Shown: positions 1 through 7,015 of the stretch, piece by piece | How positions within the stretch are numbered: the stretch's first letter is position 1 | Layout: every line of letters starts with the position of its first letter | Source: Bacteriovorax sp. | Lineage (GTDB): Bacteria; Bdellovibrionota; Bacteriovoracia; Bacteriovoracales; Bacteriovoracaceae | Assembly: GCA_030654205.1 (NCBI GenBank) | Contig: JAURXW010000536.1 | Coordinates: 1 to 7,399 of the forward strand | Direction of reading: 5' to 3' | Length of the DNA: 7,399 nucleotides | The notes under the pieces: generated by a model | Databases searched by the model: none | The model's input: only the letters and a program-made list of their open reading frames with translations | Told to the model about the DNA's origin: nothing | Program-made: the position numbers and the translations under genes

Positions 1-706
1 CTAACCCTAATACTTGTGGAATAACTGCACCAACAGAAACTAAGTTTTTCTTGGTTCTAGCAAACATTTGAACTTCAAAATCATTTGCTTTGGTACCCAG
101 CTTAAAAAGACTATTCGGAATATAAGGAACTACACTTCGGGCCATATGAAAAAACCTATTGGCCCGAGCACGTTTATTTGTTAACCCCATAACCGTTTTG
201 CCAAAAAGATTTGCAGAGTGGCAAGTAAAACAACTAAAAGTTAATCCTTGAGCACCATCTTTGTTAATGATTAATCCTGCTCCAACATAAAACTGATCTT
301 TTTTTCCGTTGGGAAGTGGCATTTTATAAATGCCGGTTGATGATTCTGAATTAAATTTATTAAGTCCTAACCATTCATAAAGTTCTACTTCATTACTAAA
401 ACCGGAAAAATCTTTTCCCATCTTTAGCATAAATTCTTTTAAGGGGTTTTTTGAATCCACTTTAAAAAAAGTTAAAAGTGGTTCATAAGGAATAAGTAAA
501 CCGGTTACAGTCACAGGATAATTCATGGCGTGTTTATAGCCGGCAGTTTTCATAATTTCTAAAGTTTCTGGGTCTAAATTAAAAATATTGGCCCGAGTTG
601 TTCCTGGAGTGATATTGGCATTTTCAGACCAATCGGCAATCAGTGGTGAATAATCAGCGTTTGCATTTAATGAAAAAAAAGACACAAGTACTACAATTAA
701 AAACAT
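1..706 (-). CDS. Exported c-type cytochrome-like protein (partial, C-terminus outside window)
   Basis: The frame is open from an ATG at 706 to the left edge, giving 235 residues with no stop. The N-terminus MFLIVVLVSFFSLNANA is a hydrophobic segment ending in an A-x-A signal peptidase site, with the mature protein starting near D18. It has no basic residue before the hydrophobic core, which is unusual. Residues 159-163 read CFTCH, a CxxCH covalent haem-attachment motif. M173, H187 and M188 lie downstream and could supply the distal haem ligand. By family knowledge such a protein receives haem in the periplasm and carries electrons or is part of a haem enzyme. Residues 18-155 show no domain I recognise. 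The gene diverges from the lipoprotein gene at 1062, and a promoter and Shine-Dalgarno sequence support the start. A second haem site may lie beyond the edge. A chance CxxCH is possible but unlikely in an exported protein. Confidence 0.8.
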   Translation of the reverse strand, partial: MFLIVVLVSFFSLNANADYSPLIADWSENANITPGTTRANIFNLDPETLEIMKTAGYKHAMNYPVTVTGLLIPYEPLLTFFKVDSKNPLKEFMLKMGKDFSGFSNEVELYEWLGLNKFNSESSTGIYKMPLPNGKKDQFYVGAGLIINKDGAQGLTFSCFTCHSANLFGKTVMGLTNKRARANRFFHMARSVVPYIPNSLFKLGTKANDFEVQMFARTKKNLVSVGAVIPQVLGL

Positions 707-710
707 CTGA

Positions 711-715
711 CCTCC
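711..715 (-). promoter_or_regulatory. Shine-Dalgarno site for the cytochrome-like gene
   Basis: The minus strand reads GGAGG, then TCAG, then the ATG at 706-704. The match to the anti-Shine-Dalgarno sequence is strong, but the 4-base spacing is short. It fixes this ATG as the start, because no other start codon lies at a usable distance and the encoded signal peptide begins here. Confidence 0.75.
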
Positions 716-733
716 AAAAAACAAAATCAATCA

Positions 734-762
734 ATTAAATCGTTTTTTAACCATTAGATCAA
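734..762 (-). promoter_or_regulatory. Probable sigma-70-type promoter of the cytochrome-like gene
   Basis: On the minus strand a -35 box TTGATC (762-757) is followed after exactly 17 bases by a -10 box TTTAAT (739-734). They match the consensus hexamers at 4 of 6 and 5 of 6 positions. Transcription would begin near 727, leaving a leader of about 20 bases that holds the GGAGG ribosome site. Position, spacing and leader length all fit; the call is by eye only. Confidence 0.5.
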
Positions 763-993
763 CTGTGCTTGCGTTAATTAGTGGACTAACAACCCATCAA
801 GAATCTTGGTTTTTTGTGCCAATTAAATCTTGCGGTTAATTGTTGTTTTTTAATATTTTTAAAGCTCCAATTTAAATATATATTTGTTAATTAGTGTATG
901 AGTTACAACAAGTTAGCTATAAGCACTCGCTAATCCGAAATCTGGCCCACGATTTAAAGATATTGAATTTATTAAGCGAGGTAAAATGAAATG

Positions 994-999
994 TATAAT
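994..999 (+). promoter_or_regulatory. Candidate -10 box upstream of the lipoprotein gene
   Basis: A perfect TATAAT lies 62 bases before the TTG start, so transcription would begin near 1006 with a leader of about 55 bases. No good -35 box is seen at 16-18 bases upstream; the sequence there is close to TTAAGC or ATTAAG. A TTGAAT at 963-968 is too far away, with 25 bases between. The box may work with an activator, or it may be a chance match in AT-rich DNA. Confidence 0.4.
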
Positions 1000-1050
1000 T
1001 CAGTTGAGTGGTTAATAGCCGATACTTAGTTAATTGACTCTTTTTAAACT

Positions 1051-1054
1051 AGGA
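1051..1054 (+). promoter_or_regulatory. Shine-Dalgarno site deciding the TTG start of the lipoprotein gene
   Basis: AGGA lies 7 bases before the TTG at 1062-1064. An in-frame TGA at 1056-1058 blocks any start further upstream. The next in-frame ATG encodes residue 16, which would cut the lipoprotein signal in half. The rare TTG start is therefore well supported. Confidence 0.7.
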
Positions 1055-1061
1055 TTGAATC

Positions 1062-3056
1062 TTGAAAAAAATTGAAAAATTCTCTTTGTTTGGCTTAATA
1101 GTTATTATGATTTTTTTTGTTAGTAGTTGCAAGCCTACCAATCCGTTTAATTCTAAAGGCTCGAACTCAGTTTCTTTAATCACTAAAAAACCTAAAACGC
1201 CAACACCAACACCAACACCAACGCCAACGCCAACGCCAACGCCAACGCCAACGCCAACGCCAACGCCAACGCCAACGCCAACGCCAACGCCAACGCCAGT
1301 TGCAGGTTTAAGAGTTACTGTAAATAACACTGAAAGAACTTTACAACTAATTGACCACTTAACGACAAGATCTGGAATTTGGCAGATCGATGACTTGGGT
1401 TCAGTTAACGATTCACACGCTTATCGTTGGCGTTTAAATCAAAATACAAATTTTTTTCGCGTAATGATTTGCCGACGAATGTTCACTATAGAAGCTGGAG
1501 ATAGTGTTGCACTCTCAATGCAGTCTATTCCCGTAAAAATAGAAACTTCAAACATGACTTTAAATTGGAATTTATCTGTTGCTCAAGGTTCTTGTCGTAT
1601 CATGCAAAATATAGAACCGGTGGCCCCCCATCCTGAGTGGATTACGGAAGCCGTTGTTCAAAATCGACTTCCCTCTTACAATCGCACTCGAGCATGGTTA
1701 CCGGATTTAGTTCCTGCACTAGTGGCCGATGTACGACGTGGAATTTATGATCCAGCTTCACTTGGTCCAATAGTTGGCTCAAATGTAACTCCAAATTCTG
1801 GATCAAATTATATTGGTGTGACAAGTGGACAAGGTGGTGAATACGAATCGTCACGCAGTTTTATTCACAATGCTGATGCACGAATTGTAGATGCGGCCTT
1901 ACACAACGAAAACACTCAAATAGTAAATGTCTGGGGAGAATTCACTCAATATACTTTCTATTCTCTTGCTCAACCTCAAGGTGGATCTTGGAGTTTTACC
2001 AATCACGTATCAATAGATCCGCAATTTCCACAAGCAGGTGATCGACCTTGGGAATCCCCAATATGGATGCATCCAAACGCTAATATTGACAGCATGATTG
2101 AAGTTACAGATTGGCTTAGAGATACATCTCACCTCGAAAATACAGGTTATGTTCATTGGATAGCAACTGAGGATCCAGTCGCTGGTATTGCGATACAAAG
2201 ACAGGCTGCTTATTCGATTGCTTCATATTATGAAAATTATCGTACAGGTATGACTAGCTATCACGCATTTAAAGATCAGGAGCGTGGAGTCTTTAATACT
2301 TTATCTGCTTTGTGGAAATCTCGAGATGTTGCAAGCAAAATTACAAGTGAAAACGGTAAAATCATCTGGTCACTTGCAAGGGCCACGAAACAAGCAAATG
2401 AAATTATTGCCAACTATGATGTATGGGCACAAACGGTTCTAACAGCGACAACGGCAGACCCAAAAAATTATGTTGCGAAACTAAGTGGCTCTATTTTTAA
2501 TCCACCTAATTTTGAAAGTTATGTGATGACCGATAATTCAAAAGTAAACTATATGCAAACTTCTGCCTTTATGGTTCCCCAATACGGAAAAGATCCGATG
2601 TGGCTTTGGACCAAATCGGGAAATACAACTGTACGAAAATGGTTTGAAGCCTATACACGCGGTTTAGTTGTTCGCCTTAGCACTATAGGAGGAACCAAGG
2701 GTGTTGATGGAATTGCTGGTGAACGAGGATCTGGATATCCTATAGGACCTACGGCTCTAGATGCCTGGGGAAATCCAGTGGCAGCTGTTCCGAGCTTCAC
2801 AACCGATATTGGTTGGGCACAATGGGTTTTAGCAATCCCAATTCTGCAGACTGCTTCTCGAGTTAATTTTGATGGAGCGGCCATTCATACGGCCATGCAA
2901 ATGCAAGGGCTATTACTGCTCGCTAAGGATGTAAACTTAAATGTACCTGAATTGGATAATGCAATTATTCAGGTGGCCGTTGCAAAAGCTGCAACGACTG
3001 CACTTAAATATCCGAGCTTACAGATGCATAAACATTTTAGTGGACCACCTCAGTAA
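1062..3056 (+). CDS. Lipoprotein with long Pro-Thr repeat linker and unassigned domain
   Basis: This 664-residue protein starts at TTG. Residues 1-23 form a type II signal: basic MKK start, hydrophobic core at 7-20, and a V-S-S-C lipobox with the lipidated cysteine at C23. K24 rather than Asp follows, which by the E. coli sorting rule points to the outer membrane. A low-complexity spacer (24-46) leads into 16 Pro-Thr pairs at 47-78, a probable extended tether holding the rest away from the membrane. Residues 81-664 are a large soluble region that I do not recognise. It is rich in Trp and Tyr (for example W193, W212, W291, W310, W330, W335, W351, W366, W514, W516) and has two further cysteines, C137 and C178, that could form a disulphide. 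Residues 375-460 and 580-650 look helical. Enzyme, binding and adhesion roles are all possible; no catalytic motif is clear to me. The next gene lies 138 bases downstream. Confidence 0.9.
   Translation: MKKIEKFSLFGLIVIMIFFVSSCKPTNPFNSKGSNSVSLITKKPKTPTPTPTPTPTPTPTPTPTPTPTPTPTPTPTPTPVAGLRVTVNNTERTLQLIDHLTTRSGIWQIDDLGSVNDSHAYRWRLNQNTNFFRVMICRRMFTIEAGDSVALSMQSIPVKIETSNMTLNWNLSVAQGSCRIMQNIEPVAPHPEWITEAVVQNRLPSYNRTRAWLPDLVPALVADVRRGIYDPASLGPIVGSNVTPNSGSNYIGVTSGQGGEYESSRSFIHNADARIVDAALHNENTQIVNVWGEFTQYTFYSLAQPQGGSWSFTNHVSIDPQFPQAGDRPWESPIWMHPNANIDSMIEVTDWLRDTSHLENTGYVHWIATEDPVAGIAIQRQAAYSIASYYENYRTGMTSYHAFKDQERGVFNTLSALWKSRDVASKITSENGKIIWSLARATKQANEIIANYDVWAQTVLTATTADPKNYVAKLSGSIFNPPNFESYVMTDNSKVNYMQTSAFMVPQYGKDPMWLWTKSGNTTVRKWFEAYTRGLVVRLSTIGGTKGVDGIAGERGSGYPIGPTALDAWGNPVAAVPSFTTDIGWAQWVLAIPILQTASRVNFDGAAIHTAMQMQGLLLLAKDVNLNVPELDNAIIQVAVAKAATTALKYPSLQMHKHFSGPPQ
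1200..1295 (+). repeat. In-frame hexanucleotide microsatellite encoding (Pro-Thr)16
   Basis: Sixteen uninterrupted 6-base units run from 1200: three CCAACA, then thirteen identical CCAACG. Each unit is exactly one Pro codon and one Thr codon, so gain or loss of units changes linker length by two residues without shifting the frame. The identical thirteen-unit block suggests fairly recent expansion by slippage. The reverse strand gives an open Gly-Val frame across the repeat, which is a shadow and not a gene. Confidence 0.97.
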
Positions 3057-3183
3057 TATAATTACGTGAAACTAAAATACTCACCATTAAGTTAAACTCA
3101 ATTTTAGCGAATACACTTTTTGATGCTTTCATAATTTTAAAAAAAAAATTATTCTTTTAAAGTTAAGTTTTTATACAAAAAAT

Positions 3184-3187
3184 GGAG
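3184..3187 (+). promoter_or_regulatory. Shine-Dalgarno site of the solute-binding protein gene
   Basis: GGAG lies 7 bases before the ATG at 3195, a near-ideal arrangement. It agrees with the signal peptide that begins at this ATG. Confidence 0.75.
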
Positions 3188-3194
3188 CCGTCGT

Positions 3195-3929
3195 ATGTTA
3201 AAAAAATTAATTCTTCTGCCTCTGGTTCTGAGTGCATTTATTCAATCGGCAAACTCTTGCGAAATCAAAGTGAGTTGGGAATCATGGTCACCCTACCAAG
3301 CTAAAGATTCGTCTGGAAAAATGACTGGTTTAGATATCGAACTTACCGAAGCAATCGCTAAAGAAGCTGGCTGTAAAATTACTTACTTTGATTCACCATG
3401 GAATCGTCAGTTGGCACTAAATGAATCCGGAGAAATTGATATAACGATGGGAGCAAGCAAGACCCCAGAGCGTGAAGCATTTGCAACTTTCACAGACGGT
3501 TATCGAAATGAAACTAATTCCCTTTTTGTGGTTAAAGGGGCAGCAGCTGATATTAAATCAGTAGCCGATCTCGCAAAAACAAAAGCAAAAATTGGAGCTG
3601 CCAGAGGAACATCTTATGGGGCCGAAGTCGATGCAATGAAAGCAAAGTTTGATGCTACTGCTGATAACGATGAACTCAATGTAAAAAAAGCATTAGCAGG
3701 AAGAATTGATGGCTTTTTAGTTGATCAATTTACAGGCTTTGCTCTCATTAAAGCCGCCAATGCAACTGATAAAATTGTCCTTCATCCAGTTACCATTTCC
3801 TCGGGTGATGTTTATTTAATGGTGAGTAAAAAAACCAAGGTTGCCGATCTTACAAATAAATTAAATGCGGCCATTAAAAAAATTAAAGCCGATGGAACTC
3901 AAGCTAAAATTATTGCGAAATATAAATAG
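3195..3929 (+). CDS. Periplasmic solute-binding protein, family 3 (amino-acid-type)
   Basis: This 244-residue protein has the usual length of the SBP_bac_3 family (Pfam PF00497), which captures amino acids or similar small polar solutes in the periplasm. Residues 1-21 are a signal peptide with MLKK start, hydrophobic core and A-N-S before C22. Asn in the -2 position makes a lipobox unlikely, so signal peptidase I cleavage is favoured. Family landmarks are W31-x-P-Y34, the K-x-T-G-L-D-I-E-L stretch at 42-50, T90-P-E-R93 (the Arg that normally holds the ligand carboxylate), I133-G-A-A-R-G-T139, and D172-G-F-L-V-D177, whose last Asp normally binds the amino group. C22 and C60 could form a disulphide. 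No permease or ATPase gene is adjacent, so it is an orphan that may serve a distant transporter or a receptor. It is followed by a strong terminator. The exact ligand cannot be read from sequence. Confidence 0.92.
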   Translation: MLKKLILLPLVLSAFIQSANSCEIKVSWESWSPYQAKDSSGKMTGLDIELTEAIAKEAGCKITYFDSPWNRQLALNESGEIDITMGASKTPEREAFATFTDGYRNETNSLFVVKGAAADIKSVADLAKTKAKIGAARGTSYGAEVDAMKAKFDATADNDELNVKKALAGRIDGFLVDQFTGFALIKAANATDKIVLHPVTISSGDVYLMVSKKTKVADLTNKLNAAIKKIKADGTQAKIIAKYK

Positions 3930-3949
3930 AAATATTTAAGCCTAAAAAT

Positions 3950-3979
3950 AAAAAAAGGGAGCAAATGCTCCCTTTTTTT
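3950..3979. terminator. Bidirectional Rho-independent terminator
   Basis: GGGAGC (3957-3962) pairs with GCTCCC (3967-3972) around a four-base AAAT loop. It is flanked by seven A (3950-3956) and seven T (3973-3979), which extend the stem to 13 perfect base pairs. Read on either strand, a GC-rich hairpin is followed by a U-run. It lies 21 bases after the binding-protein stop and 22 bases beyond the gltX stop, so it can end both converging genes. Confidence 0.93.
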
Positions 3980-4000
3980 ATTTTACAATTTTAAAATTCA

Positions 4001-5437
4001 TTAAAGATGTATTCTTTTTTCCAAAATCTCAATCGGCGTCAACGGTATAATAAACTTTAACTCTGGGCCATGGGCCTGATGAGTCAATACAGATCGCATG
4101 CCCATAAAAAGCTGTTTGCCTTTTATTTTCAGCTCGCCTTTCACATGATCGCTCCAAATATTATAATCATCAGCTGTGACGAATTTTTTTCCAGCAACTT
4201 TCGCAATATTGATTTCGCTTTCTAGGTATTCACGTATTTTAGGTGTCGTTTCCCAGTTGCGAGCTTCTAAGTATTCTGCTGAATCAGAAACTTCTGTTGT
4301 GAATAAAATATCTAAATGAGTAGTAAAATCCTGGAAAAAATTAATTTGATCTTTAAAAATCGTGACAGTACGAAGCTTCCAATCATGTTCCATTTTATGA
4401 AATGGATGTTCCACCGGAATAATTTTTCCAACTTCAATTAAAATAGTTTCAAGAGGAAGATGACGGAGATGTTGTCCGTTAATAAAGTCTAATTTTTTGA
4501 TATCGTATATGGCCGCAGCTTTAGTGAAGCGCTCAAGATTAAAAATAGTTCCCAATGTATGAATGTCAAAAACATCTTTTTCTTCTGGATGCGACCATCC
4601 CAATAGACATAGATAATTTAAAAGAGCGGCCGGAATATAATTCATTTCTTTATAAAGATTGACCGAAGTGGCCCCATGTCTCTTTGATAATTTTTGGCGA
4701 TCTTCACCAATCAAAAGTGATCCATGAGCAAACTCCGGAGGTGTTTCTCCAAAGGCTTCATAGATCATTAACTGTCGCAAAGTATTTGGTAAATGTTCTT
4801 CAGCACGAATGACATGAGTAATTTTCATTGAGGCATCATCGACTACTACCGCATAATTATAAACAGGGATACCATTGGCGCGCATGATAACAAAATCCCC
4901 TACCATTCCCTCTGGAAATACAACACGTCCTCGAACATGATCCGTAAAGACGTAAGCCTTTCTAGGGGCTTTAAAACGTATGACTGCTTCTTCACCTGCG
5001 GCCAGGCGTGAAGTGACTTCTTCTTCTGTTAAATTTCTACATTTTCCATCGTAATGGGGTGCTCGTTTTTCTGCAGTCGCTAGTTCTTTTTTTGCTGTTA
5101 GTTCTTCTTCAGAACAAAAACAGTGATAGGCGTGGCCCGTATCAATTAATTTTTCGGCCCAGGCTTTGTAGATATGCCCGCGTTCTGATTGTCTATATGG
5201 CCCATATTCTCCACCAACATCTGGACCTTCATCGTGATTGATACCAAGCCATTTAAGGTCTTCAATTTGAGCAGCTTCATATTTACGTTCTGATCTTTCG
5301 GTATCAGTGTCTTCAATACGCAGAATATATTTTCCCCCCATTGCTTTGGCATAAAGGTAATTATACATGGCAGTTCTCGCACCACCGATATGTAAATAAC
5401 CAGTTGGAGAAGGGGCAAATCGCACGCGAACAGTCAT
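4001..5437 (-). CDS. gltX: Glutamyl-tRNA synthetase
   Basis: GltX uses ATP to attach glutamate to tRNA-Glu in the cytoplasm and is essential for translation. The 478-residue length is normal for the bacterial enzyme. The class I signatures are clear: F-A-P-S-P-T-G with the HIGH-type motif H16-I-G-G19, the glutamate-pocket segment around R40-I-E-D-T, A212-E-E-H-L-P-N218 before the second motif, and K249-L-S-K-R253 as the KMSKS loop. The helical anticodon-binding part covers roughly 300-478. The zinc-site region has C106-x-C108 and Y129-D-G-K-C133, but N135 stands where the E. coli enzyme has a His ligand. The ATG at 5437 has GGAG 5 bases upstream. The aldehyde dehydrogenase gene ends 80 bases upstream on the same strand, so gltX may be cotranscribed, use its own promoter in the gap, or both. 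Confidence 0.98.
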   Translation of the reverse strand: MTVRVRFAPSPTGYLHIGGARTAMYNYLYAKAMGGKYILRIEDTDTERSERKYEAAQIEDLKWLGINHDEGPDVGGEYGPYRQSERGHIYKAWAEKLIDTGHAYHCFCSEEELTAKKELATAEKRAPHYDGKCRNLTEEEVTSRLAAGEEAVIRFKAPRKAYVFTDHVRGRVVFPEGMVGDFVIMRANGIPVYNYAVVVDDASMKITHVIRAEEHLPNTLRQLMIYEAFGETPPEFAHGSLLIGEDRQKLSKRHGATSVNLYKEMNYIPAALLNYLCLLGWSHPEEKDVFDIHTLGTIFNLERFTKAAAIYDIKKLDFINGQHLRHLPLETILIEVGKIIPVEHPFHKMEHDWKLRTVTIFKDQINFFQDFTTHLDILFTTEVSDSAEYLEARNWETTPKIREYLESEINIAKVAGKKFVTADDYNIWSDHVKGELKIKGKQLFMGMRSVLTHQAHGPELKFIIPLTPIEILEKRIHL

Positions 5438-5471
5438 AAATACTCCAGGAATCCAGTAATAAGGAAAACAT

Positions 5472-5500
5472 ATTTTAGCAAAAACTTTACACTTTTACGA
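5472..5500 (-). promoter_or_regulatory. Weak candidate promoter for gltX
   Basis: On the minus strand an extended -10 element TGC-TAAAAT occupies 5480-5472, in the 80-base gap before gltX. The -35 position 17 bases upstream (5500-5495) reads TCGTAA, a poor match. Transcription would start near 5465, about 28 bases before the ATG. An extended -10 can tolerate a weak -35, but the evidence is slight. Confidence 0.33.
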
Positions 5501-5517
5501 ATGAAACTAAGGCAAAT

Positions 5518-6960
5518 TTAATAAACAATCATGCGCGGCTCTGTCATTTCTTCGATCGCGAAGGCCAGGCCCTCTCTTCCAAGACCCGAATCCTTAACTC
5601 CGCCATACGGCATAGAGTCTACTCTAAAGCCTGGGATCCCATTGATGATTAAGGCACCGACTTCAAGGTGCTCGTGGGCATATTTCATTTGAGAGATCTG
5701 ATTGGTAAATAAACCTGCTTGTAGTCCATAGCGGGAGCGATTAATAACGCGAATGACTTCATCAAAATATTGAACTTTTTCAATGACTGCAATTGGCCCA
5801 AAGGCCTCCTCACTAACTATTTTCATTTCTTCTTGAGTGTTAGTCAAAAGAGTTGGGGCAAATATATTATGGACTTGATCAAAAACATCACCACCCAGTA
5901 TAACTTGTGCCCCTTTTGCCCGGGCTTCATTGACCCAGGTTTGTAATCGATCCAAATGGATTCTATCTATCAATGGACCTACACATACCCCATCATCAAA
6001 AGGGGATCCAATTTTTAATTCACTCACCGCAATTTTAAATTTTTCAATAAATTGATCAAAGATAAAATGATCAACAAAAATTCTCTGTACTGAAATGCAT
6101 ACTTGTCCCGCATAATTATATGCACCAAAAGTAATCGCTTTCGCGGCTTCTTCAAGATTAGCTGTGCGATCAACAATCACGGCAGCATTGCCACCTAGCT
6201 CTAAAACTACTTTTTTCTTTCCGGCCTTTGCTTTTAAATTCCATCCCACATCAGCTGAACCGGTGAATGATAACATTTTTATTCTGTCATCTTTGAGCAT
6301 CAGTTCTGCTTCTTCATTTTTACAAATGACTACATTGAAAACACCGGCCGGAAGACCCATTCGTTTACATAGAGAAGCCAGGGCCAATGCAGTTAGCGGC
6401 GTAAATGGTGAGGGTTTTAAAATAACCGAACATCCTGCGGCCAAAGCAGGTGCAATTTTGTGTAAAGCTAAATTTAATGGAAAGTTAAATGGAGATATTG
6501 CCAACACAGGACCAATAGGGATACGTTTGGTATGGGCCGATCTACCTACTCCAATTCCATAATCCATCGGTACAACTAGGCCCGAAATTCTCATTGCTTC
6601 TTCAGCTGCAAATTGTAAAACCATAGCTGAGCGCTCAATTTCTCCTCGAGCGTAATCAATGGGCTTGCCAGCTTCTGAAACAATTAAATTAATAAATTTA
6701 TCTTTCTCAGCGAGAAGACCATCCCTTATTTTTAGTAATAAATCATGTCTTTCTATAGCTTGGAATTTTGAATAAGTCTGAAACCCTTGAACAGAATTGG
6801 AAATAGCAAACTGCACCTCACTTGTATCAGCGTAAGGAATAGTCGCAATTATACTTTGGTCATATTTATTAGTGACACTTAAAATATTACTCGTGGAATG
6901 CCCAACCCATTCATTGTTAATAAAACTTTTGGCGTGCAAAATATCGCGGTTTAGATCCAT
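5518..6960 (-). CDS. NAD(P)-dependent aldehyde dehydrogenase
   Basis: This 480-residue protein is a full-length member of the ALDH superfamily, which oxidises an aldehyde to an acid with NAD(P)+ in the cytoplasm. All core residues are present: N159 in S-P-F-N-F-P, K182 in the cofactor loop L-K-P-S-P, the F232-T-G-S235 Rossmann turn, general base E254 in L-E-L-G-G, catalytic C288 in G-Q-V-C-I-S, E385 in E-E-A-F-G-P, and the C-terminal P-Y-G-G-V-K-D-S-G-L-G-R-E-G at 451-464. The overall style, including the A-G-Q-V-C-I-S-V-Q-R stretch, reminds me of lactaldehyde-dehydrogenase-like and ALDH21-like enzymes, but substrate cannot be fixed. The ATG at 6960 has only a weak GGA 9 bases upstream. It sits 55 bases after a small cysteine-protein gene and 80 before gltX, all on one strand, so shared transcription is likely without implying a shared function. 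Confidence 0.95.
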   Translation of the reverse strand: MDLNRDILHAKSFINNEWVGHSTSNILSVTNKYDQSIIATIPYADTSEVQFAISNSVQGFQTYSKFQAIERHDLLLKIRDGLLAEKDKFINLIVSEAGKPIDYARGEIERSAMVLQFAAEEAMRISGLVVPMDYGIGVGRSAHTKRIPIGPVLAISPFNFPLNLALHKIAPALAAGCSVILKPSPFTPLTALALASLCKRMGLPAGVFNVVICKNEEAELMLKDDRIKMLSFTGSADVGWNLKAKAGKKKVVLELGGNAAVIVDRTANLEEAAKAITFGAYNYAGQVCISVQRIFVDHFIFDQFIEKFKIAVSELKIGSPFDDGVCVGPLIDRIHLDRLQTWVNEARAKGAQVILGGDVFDQVHNIFAPTLLTNTQEEMKIVSEEAFGPIAVIEKVQYFDEVIRVINRSRYGLQAGLFTNQISQMKYAHEHLEVGALIINGIPGFRVDSMPYGGVKDSGLGREGLAFAIEEMTEPRMIVY

Positions 6961-7015
6961 TTCTTTTATTCCATGTAAAGAAGATGATGAATCTAAATAC
7001 TAACCAATTATTTAA

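Larger units (their letters stand above)
707..1061. other. Divergent intergenic region with repeated GTTAATT motif
   Basis: This 355-base region separates the divergently read cytochrome-like and lipoprotein genes and holds no convincing ORF. It is very AT-rich. The 7-mer GTTAATT occurs four times, always on the plus strand, at 773-779, 835-841, 886-892 and 1029-1035. The first two copies sit in a longer imperfect repeat, CTTGCG(G)TTAATT at 768-779 and 829-841. The first and third share GTTAATTAGTG at 773-783 and 886-896. A 12-base palindrome AAATATATATTT lies at 874-885, and a short inverted repeat TTAGT-GG-ACTAA at 778-789. These could be regulator half-sites or a degenerate repeat. Promoters at both ends are listed separately. 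Confidence 0.6.

Noticed and set aside
874..885. Perfect 12-base palindrome AAATATATATTT as an operator
   Set aside because: Simple AT palindromes are expected in such AT-rich intergenic DNA; no second copy supports a specific site.
1049..1330. Minus-strand ORF rich in Gly-Val repeats
   Set aside because: It is the reverse strand of the CCAACG repeat inside the lipoprotein gene; the lipobox, ribosome site and long frame on the plus strand explain the DNA.
3131..3152. AT-only hairpin ATAATTTT / AAAATTAT with an A6 loop, as a terminator for the lipoprotein gene
   Set aside because: The stem has no G-C pairs and no clean T-run follows; it is likely a by-product of a poly-A tract.
3172..3177. 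TATACA as a -10 box for the solute-binding protein gene
   Set aside because: Transcription would begin inside the ribosome site at about 3184, and no -35 box is visible at the right distance.
6164..6562. Plus-strand 132-codon ORF
   Set aside because: It lies wholly inside the aldehyde dehydrogenase gene, whose catalytic motifs establish the other strand as coding.
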